Shown here: piece by piece, positions 59,995 through 64,000 of the stretch
Layout of the letters: each line of letters begins with the position of its first letter
Numbering within the stretch: position 1 is the first letter of the stretch
Assembly (NCBI RefSeq): GCF_003971195.1
Contig: NZ_CP034593.1
Location: 186,001-250,000 of the forward strand
Direction of reading: 5' to 3'
Length of the DNA: 64,000 nt
DNA from: Flaviflexus ciconiae
Lineage (GTDB): Bacteria; Actinomycetota; Actinomycetes; Actinomycetales; Actinomycetaceae
The notes under the pieces: model-generated
Seen by the model: the letters and a program-made list of their open reading frames with translations, nothing else
What the model was told of the DNA's origin: nothing
Databases searched by the model: none
Position numbers and translations under genes: made by a program

Positions 59995-60504
59995 ATGTCG
60001 AAGAAGCTTTGGATTGCAACCGGAACCCTCGGAGTTGTCTCCGTCCTGGCAGGCACTGGCATGGCCGTGGCCGACAACGGTGATGACGTGCAGCGTCCGG
60101 CCGGTGTTGAGATTAACGAGAACAACCAGTCTGCACAGACCGCTGGCGAGACCCAGTCGGCACAGTCCACGGTCTCGGCGGTTTCTGCTCAGACCACGGT
60201 CTCGGCAGTCTCCACCCAGTCTGCTGTCTCGACCGTTTCCGCTGTCTCCACGGTGTCTGCTGTTTCTGCTAAGTCTGCTGTATCGCCTGTTTCGGCTCCG
60301 TCGGCGCAGAGCCCGGCTACTGCGAAGGCTCCGGTTGCTACGAAGGCACCGGCACCGGCTCCGGCTCCGGTGTACTCGGCTCCGTCTCCGGTGTCGGCTC
60401 CTTCGCCGGTTTCGGCTCCTTCGCCGGTGTCGGCTCAGTCTGCGGTGTCGGCTCCCTCGGCTGACTCGGGTTACTCCGCTCCTTCTGCTGATTCGGCTGA
60501 CTAA
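59995..60504 (+). CDS. Exported Ser/Val/Ala/Pro-repeat protein
   Basis: A 169-residue protein of unknown function. Residues 1-27 are a signal peptide (KKLWIATGTLGVVSVLAGTG with MAVADN at the cleavage region). Residues 28-50 are polar. The rest is low-complexity: first SAVS/TVSAVS repeats (about 55-95), then an alanine-proline hinge (KAPVATKAPAPAPAPVYSAP), then SPVSAP units in tandem, ending PSADSGYSAPSADSAD. There are no cysteines, and no sortase or wall-binding motif is visible, so it may be secreted, or a glycosylated surface or periplasmic spacer; serine and threonine density would allow O-mannosylation. All of these roles are inferred. Followed by its own terminator. Confidence 0.7.
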   Translation: MSKKLWIATGTLGVVSVLAGTGMAVADNGDDVQRPAGVEINENNQSAQTAGETQSAQSTVSAVSAQTTVSAVSTQSAVSTVSAVSTVSAVSAKSAVSPVSAPSAQSPATAKAPVATKAPAPAPAPVYSAPSPVSAPSPVSAPSPVSAQSAVSAPSADSGYSAPSADSAD

Positions 60505-60560
60505 GCCAGTCTTGATGCAAGGCAAAGTCCCTGCGCAACACTAAATAACTCGTCAATTCC

Positions 60561-60587
60561 TAAAGGCCCGCCACACGCGGGCCTTTA
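60561..60587 (+). terminator. Intrinsic terminator after the repeat protein
   Basis: An 11-bp perfect stem TAAAGGCCCGC/GCGGGCCTTTA (60561-60571, 60577-60587) with loop CACAC, 57 bases after the stop. The right arm ends with TTTA. Confidence 0.85.
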
Positions 60588-60650
60588 GCCTTCCCCGGGG
60601 CAACTGCGAGTGACAGGGCTAAGCATCGCATGATGACCTGGCTCTGTTGA

Positions 60651-61313
60651 GTGGATGGATCCGGACTGTGCGAGACTGGGCCGGTGCTAGATGGCAAGGC
60701 GGCTGAAGCGCATGCGGCAAAGATGAGGGGACTAGTTACTGCCGGGGTAGACATGTCGGTGGATGCTCGGTTCGTTGATGTTCTCTGCCGGAGGGGATCT
60801 CACATACTCGATATTGGGTGTGGGATCGGGAACGCAGTACGTGCGTTGAGGACGGCAGGTCATGAAGCCTACGGAATTGATCCAAGTGAGCGGGTTCTCT
60901 CGGTTGCTTATGAGCTTTCGACAGCTGACTGGTTTAGGTCGCTCTCTGCTCAGAGCGTCAGTGTGGATTCTCTGGCACGGGCGGCTTTGCCGGTCGAATA
61001 CGATGCGATTCTCATGACCGGGAATGTCCCGGCGTTCCTTTCTTCCGAAGAACTTGAATCCGTTATGTGCTCGGTAGCACTTCTTCTCAACGATGGCGGG
61101 ATTCTTGTTATTGGAACAACCACTGCATCACGCGGGGGCCCACGTGATCAGGATCGAATTGCGGAGAGCGTAGATCTGAAACTCCTGCACCGCTACTCTG
61201 ACTGGCACCTCACTCCATGGTCTCGGAATTCCCCCTGGACGGTGTCAGTGTTTGGGGGCGAAGGTCAACGAGACTTTGGTAGCGGTCCCGATGGGATATT
61301 TACTCTGCCGTAG
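60651..61313 (+). CDS. Class I SAM-dependent methyltransferase
   Basis: A 220-residue methyltransferase. Motif I is ILDIGCGIGNAVRALRTAGH (about residues 53-72), then GIDPSERVLSVAYEL as the acidic second strand, EYDAILMTGNVPAFLSSEEL and LLNDGGILVIGTTT as later motifs. The substrate cannot be told. The start is uncertain: GTG 60651 lacks a Shine-Dalgarno, and GTG 60684 would remove eleven residues without touching the fold. Monocistronic, between two small unrelated genes. Confidence 0.75.
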   Translation: MDGSGLCETGPVLDGKAAEAHAAKMRGLVTAGVDMSVDARFVDVLCRRGSHILDIGCGIGNAVRALRTAGHEAYGIDPSERVLSVAYELSTADWFRSLSAQSVSVDSLARAALPVEYDAILMTGNVPAFLSSEELESVMCSVALLLNDGGILVIGTTTASRGGPRDQDRIAESVDLKLLHRYSDWHLTPWSRNSPWTVSVFGGEGQRDFGSGPDGIFTLP

Positions 61314-61470
61314 AGTTCTGTCGGCTATGGATCGGATTTGTCTGACTAACGGATCGGGCTTTTCTGATTAACGGATCGCTCGGTCCCATTGCGGAAAATT
61401 AACGTAGCTGTGCACGATCGTTTCGGTGGTTGGTCTGTGCAAACGGGAGCTGTGGCAGTAGCGTAGGGGC

Positions 61471-61953
61471 GTGGATGTTGCCGGACTTATTCTTGTAGGC
61501 CTCGCTATTGCGATTGGCCTCATCGGAACGATTATTCAGCTCTATCCCGGCCTGCCAATTATTCTTATTGCGGTCGGGATATGGGCGGCATTTACCGCCA
61601 CGGCGGCCGCCTGGTGGGTCTTTGCCGCTGTCGCCCTCCTCATCGTTCTTGCTTACGTCTTATCGTTTGTTATCCCCGCCAAGGTGATGAGAAACGAGGG
61701 GACCCCGTGGAGTGCCATGACGGTGGGGATCATCCTCGCATTCATAGGTTTCTTCGTTATCCCCGTTATCGGCATGCCGATCGGCTTTGTCGTCGGTGTT
61801 TACGCGGCCGAGTGGTATCGCCTGCGCAGCACTGAGAGGGCATGGGCCCAAACAAAGTCCGCTCTCAAAGGTGTGCTTCTGTCGATCCTCATTGAGCTGA
61901 TTGCTGGTTCCCTGAGTGCGGGCCTGTGGATTCTCGGGCTCTTCATAACGTAA
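61471..61953 (+). CDS. DUF456 membrane protein
   Basis: A 160-residue protein of the DUF456 family with four to five membrane helices, including GLILVGLAIAIGLIGTIIQL, a glycine/proline-rich YPGLPIILIAVGIW, and the conserved IGFFVIPVIGMPIGFVVGVY. The family is annotated as uncharacterised; glycine-zipper motifs suggest close helix packing. GTG start; TAGCGT at 61459-61464 is 6 nt upstream and there is no proper Shine-Dalgarno, so leaderless translation is likely. Confidence 0.8.
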   Translation: MDVAGLILVGLAIAIGLIGTIIQLYPGLPIILIAVGIWAAFTATAAAWWVFAAVALLIVLAYVLSFVIPAKVMRNEGTPWSAMTVGIILAFIGFFVIPVIGMPIGFVVGVYAAEWYRLRSTERAWAQTKSALKGVLLSILIELIAGSLSAGLWILGLFIT

Positions 61954-62095
61954 CGAGTCGTTATGGCGTAATACGTTGTTCCCTCGGTGCAGGTCATGTT
62001 TGGGAATGATGGAAAGCTACGGGGCCGCGATTATTCGCGGCCCCGGGCTGTTGTCGTTGGTGATTGACTGTCGGTTTCGGCAGTCCGGTGAGTGC

Positions 62096-62548
62096 CTACA
62101 GGCTGTCGACGACGGCGCTAGCGTTGAAGCGGTAGACGTTGGTTTCGCGCTTCTCGAATCCGCAACGCATGTAGAGACGGTTTGCTGCCTCGCGGGTTGG
62201 GCGGGAGGTGAGGTCAACTGACTTGGCGCCGAGCTTGTCGGCGTAGGCGACCGCTTCTTCGATGAGTTTGCGGCCGGCTCCCTGGCCGCGGGCGGCCCCA
62301 GAGACAACGACGTCCTCGACCCAGGCGCGGAGCCCGGTCGGGATCTTAAACGTGGCAAGGGTCAGCATTCCAACGATTGCATTGGTTTCGTCGTGACGGA
62401 ATGCAAAAAGGTAGACCATCTCCTGCGCGAGAAGATCATCGACCTGCTCCTCGGTGAGAAGGGAGGCGGACTTGGAGAGCTGCGGGAGCAGCTCATTGAT
62501 CGCTTCGACAACTTCAGGGGTGGAAACGGTCATCAATTCTACGGACAT
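62096..62548 (-). CDS. GNAT-family N-acetyltransferase
   Basis: A 150-residue acetyltransferase with the acetyl-CoA-binding loop VSGAARGQGAGRKLIEEAVA (motif A, R/QxxGxG/A) and the motif B end ANRLYMRCGFEKRETNVYRF. The substrate is unknown. ATG 62548 is preferred: GGAAGGA lies 7-13 nt upstream on the minus strand and MSVELMTVS is a natural start; an earlier in-frame start adds 18 residues with no family support. Its gene is divergent from pyrH, so the pyrH promoter lies in the 257-bp gap. Confidence 0.85.
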   Translation of the reverse strand: MSVELMTVSTPEVVEAINELLPQLSKSASLLTEEQVDDLLAQEMVYLFAFRHDETNAIVGMLTLATFKIPTGLRAWVEDVVVSGAARGQGAGRKLIEEAVAYADKLGAKSVDLTSRPTREAANRLYMRCGFEKRETNVYRFNASAVVDSL

Positions 62549-62805
62549 CGGTAATCCTTCCGGGTCTCTTCGGGTTCCAGTTTGCCACCGCTTGATGATC
62601 AATGTGGTGCTCTGAGGACGGTGCGTCCCAAAATTGTCCCCACATCAATAGCCTTTTAGGGGCGACTTTGGTCATGGTGGGCTGGTGCGGCCGGCGACCT
62701 TTTGGCAATGGTGGGCGATCTCGCGGGGCCGTAAGGGCGCTTAATCGTCCGGAGTCCGATAGGCTAACAAGCGGATAAATTCGATCGGGAGGGACTCGAC
62801 ACATC
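62549..62805. promoter_or_regulatory. Divergent promoter region between the GNAT gene and pyrH
   Basis: TAGGCT at 62760-62765 is a candidate -10 for pyrH; TTAATC at 62741 is too near to be its -35. GGGAGGGA near 62789-62796 serves as the pyrH ribosome binding site. The usual rpsB and tsf genes are not upstream of pyrH here. Confidence 0.35.
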
Positions 62806-63588
62806 ATGACCACATCACCTTCGGATTCTTCGCCAGTTCTTGGCGATTACAACAAAGATAATAAGAGGCGAGTCCTCCTCAAGCTTTCGGGAGAAATGTT
62901 CGGCGGCGGCGCCGTGGGCCTGGATGTTCAGGTTCTCACCCGCGTGTCCGCCGAGATTAAGGCGGCCGTCAACCAGGGCGTCCAGGTTGCCATTGTCGTT
63001 GGTGGAGGTAACTTCTTCCGCGGCGTTGAGCTTCAGAACGCCGGCATGGACCGTGCCCGCGCCGACTACATGGGCATGCTCGGCACCGTTATCAACGCCG
63101 TCGCCTTGCAGGACTTCCTTGAGCATGCGGGAGTTCCCTCCCGTGTTCAGACCGCGATCAACATGGCTCAGATCGCGGAGCCCTACATTCCACTCCGTTC
63201 GATTCGCCACCTCGAGAAGGGCCGCGTCGTCATCTTCGGTGCCGGCGCTGGCATGCCCTACTTCTCGACCGACACCGTATCTGCGCAGCGCGCTCTCGAG
63301 TTGCGTTGCGACGAGATCCTCGTGGGCAAGAACGGCGTCGACGGTGTTTACACGGCTGATCCGAACAAGGATCCGTCAGCGAAGAAGCTTGACTTCCTTA
63401 CCTACCAGGATGCTCTGGCGAAGGGCCTGCGGGTGGTCGACGCTGCGGCGTTCTCCATGTGCATGGACAACAATATGAATATGCGGATCTTTGGAATGGG
63501 AGAAGAAGGTGCGGTCACGCGTGCACTTCTCGGTGAAAAGATCGGTACCGTAGTCTCAACAACTCCACTGGAACAGGACAACTCATGA
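62806..63588 (+). CDS. pyrH: UMP kinase
   Basis: PyrH phosphorylates UMP to UDP; the hexameric enzyme of the amino-acid-kinase fold is activated by GTP and inhibited by UTP. The 260-residue protein has [60 protein letters not shown], and [20 protein letters not shown]. An N-terminal extension of 20 polar residues precedes the core. It overlaps the frr ATG by 4 nt. Confidence 0.97.
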   Translation: MTTSPSDSSPVLGDYNKDNKRRVLLKLSGEMFGGGAVGLDVQVLTRVSAEIKAAVNQGVQVAIVVGGGNFFRGVELQNAGMDRARADYMGMLGTVINAVALQDFLEHAGVPSRVQTAINMAQIAEPYIPLRSIRHLEKGRVVIFGAGAGMPYFSTDTVSAQRALELRCDEILVGKNGVDGVYTADPNKDPSAKKLDFLTYQDALAKGLRVVDAAAFSMCMDNNMNMRIFGMGEEGAVTRALLGEKIGTVVSTTPLEQDNS

Positions 63589-64000
63589 TTGACGACATTC
63601 TGCTTGATGCAGAAGACAAAATGGAAAAGGCGATCGAGGTAGCTCGCAACGACTTCTCGAACATCCGCTCGGGCCGTGCCAACGCCGGCATGTTCAACTC
63701 GATCCTCGTCGACTACTACGGTGCACCGACGCCGCTTCAGCAGCTCGCGACCGTCGCGATCCCCGAGGCTCGTACCGTGACGATCTCGCCCTACGACCGT
63801 AGCTCGATCCAGGCGATCGACAAGGCCCTGCGCGAGTCCGATCTGGGAGTGAACCCGACCGACGACGGTCAGTTCCTGCGTATCAACCTGCCCCCGCTCA
63901 CGGAGGAGCGTCGCCGCGACTACGTGAAGCTGGCCCGCACGAAGGCTGAGGACGCTCGTATCACGATCCGTTCGATCCGCCGCAAGGCCAAGGAAGAGCT
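63585..64000 (+). CDS. frr: Ribosome recycling factor, partial at window end
   Basis: RRF, with EF-G, splits the ribosome after termination. The first 138 residues of about 185 are present: [60 protein letters not shown], and [20 protein letters not shown], followed by [20 protein letters not shown] at the edge. The ATG overlaps the pyrH stop, the common coupled pair. Confidence 0.96.
   Translation, partial: MIDDILLDAEDKMEKAIEVARNDFSNIRSGRANAGMFNSILVDYYGAPTPLQQLATVAIPEARTVTISPYDRSSIQAIDKALRESDLGVNPTDDGQFLRINLPPLTEERRRDYVKLARTKAEDARITIRSIRRKAKEE

Overview
The window is GC-rich chromosomal DNA of an actinobacterium, most likely of the order Actinomycetales (Actinomycetaceae-like; genus not determinable from the sequence alone). 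Reasons: actinobacterial housekeeping synteny (rplM-rpsI-glmM ... coaA, glmS, nnr, alr, tsaE, tsaB, rimI, tsaD, groES, whiB, guaB, guaB3), many GTG/TTG starts, a WhiB protein, a CIRCE element, GuaB3, a polyphosphate-glucokinase-like ROK kinase, and several genes that look leaderless. No rRNA, tRNA, CRISPR array, insertion sequence or prophage was seen.

Layout. 1-3360: NCS2 uracil-type permease (minus), then a MerR regulator and an NAD(P)-binding epimerase-like protein. 3524-13208: the S10-spc ribosomal operon rpsJ to rplO, ending in a terminator; rpsN is missing from its usual place between rplE and rpsH. 13327-16141: secY-adk-map with terminator. 16311-19392: infA-rpmJ-rpsM-rpsK-rpoA-rplQ (rpsD absent), closed by two terminators. 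19512-23214: cupin, secreted CAP-domain protein with C-terminal repeats, a broken lipoprotein gene and the ROK kinase. 23276-28173: truA, rplM-rpsI, glmM, a DedA protein and a small tail-anchored protein. 28526-35053: nucleotidyltransferase, a hydrolase that has lost its nucleophile, coaA, glmS, nnr. 35046-43578: alr, the t6A genes tsaE, tsaB and tsaD with rimI, an unrecognised membrane protein gene, and sdhCAB lying between rimI and tsaD. 43808-48387: THUMP-like methyltransferase, DinB, CIRCE-controlled groES without groEL, an AT-rich stretch with an ABC transporter remnant and permease, and WhiB. 48625-56153: guaB, a compact three-gene cassette (membrane PIG-L deacetylase, ATP-grasp ligase, GT2 synthase), NTF2-like protein, exonuclease, guaB3. 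56728-64000: fumC, YkvI-like transporter, Ser/Val/Ala/Pro-repeat exported protein, methyltransferase, DUF456 protein, GNAT, pyrH and the start of frr.

Two points affect the whole annotation. First, at least ten single-base disruptions, nearly all repaired by restoring one C or G in a C or G run, split genes that should be intact, including essential ones (rplO, rpsM, glmS, tsaE, tsaB). This looks like systematic homopolymer under-calling, so these are annotated as full-length CDS with a note. Second, a recurrent TAnnnT hexamer 6-8 nt before the start codon, often without a Shine-Dalgarno, points to frequent leaderless transcription.

The best candidate for an undescribed system is the PIG-L / ATP-grasp / GT2 cassette at 50626-53595. 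It could synthesise and modify a cell-surface aminosugar polymer.
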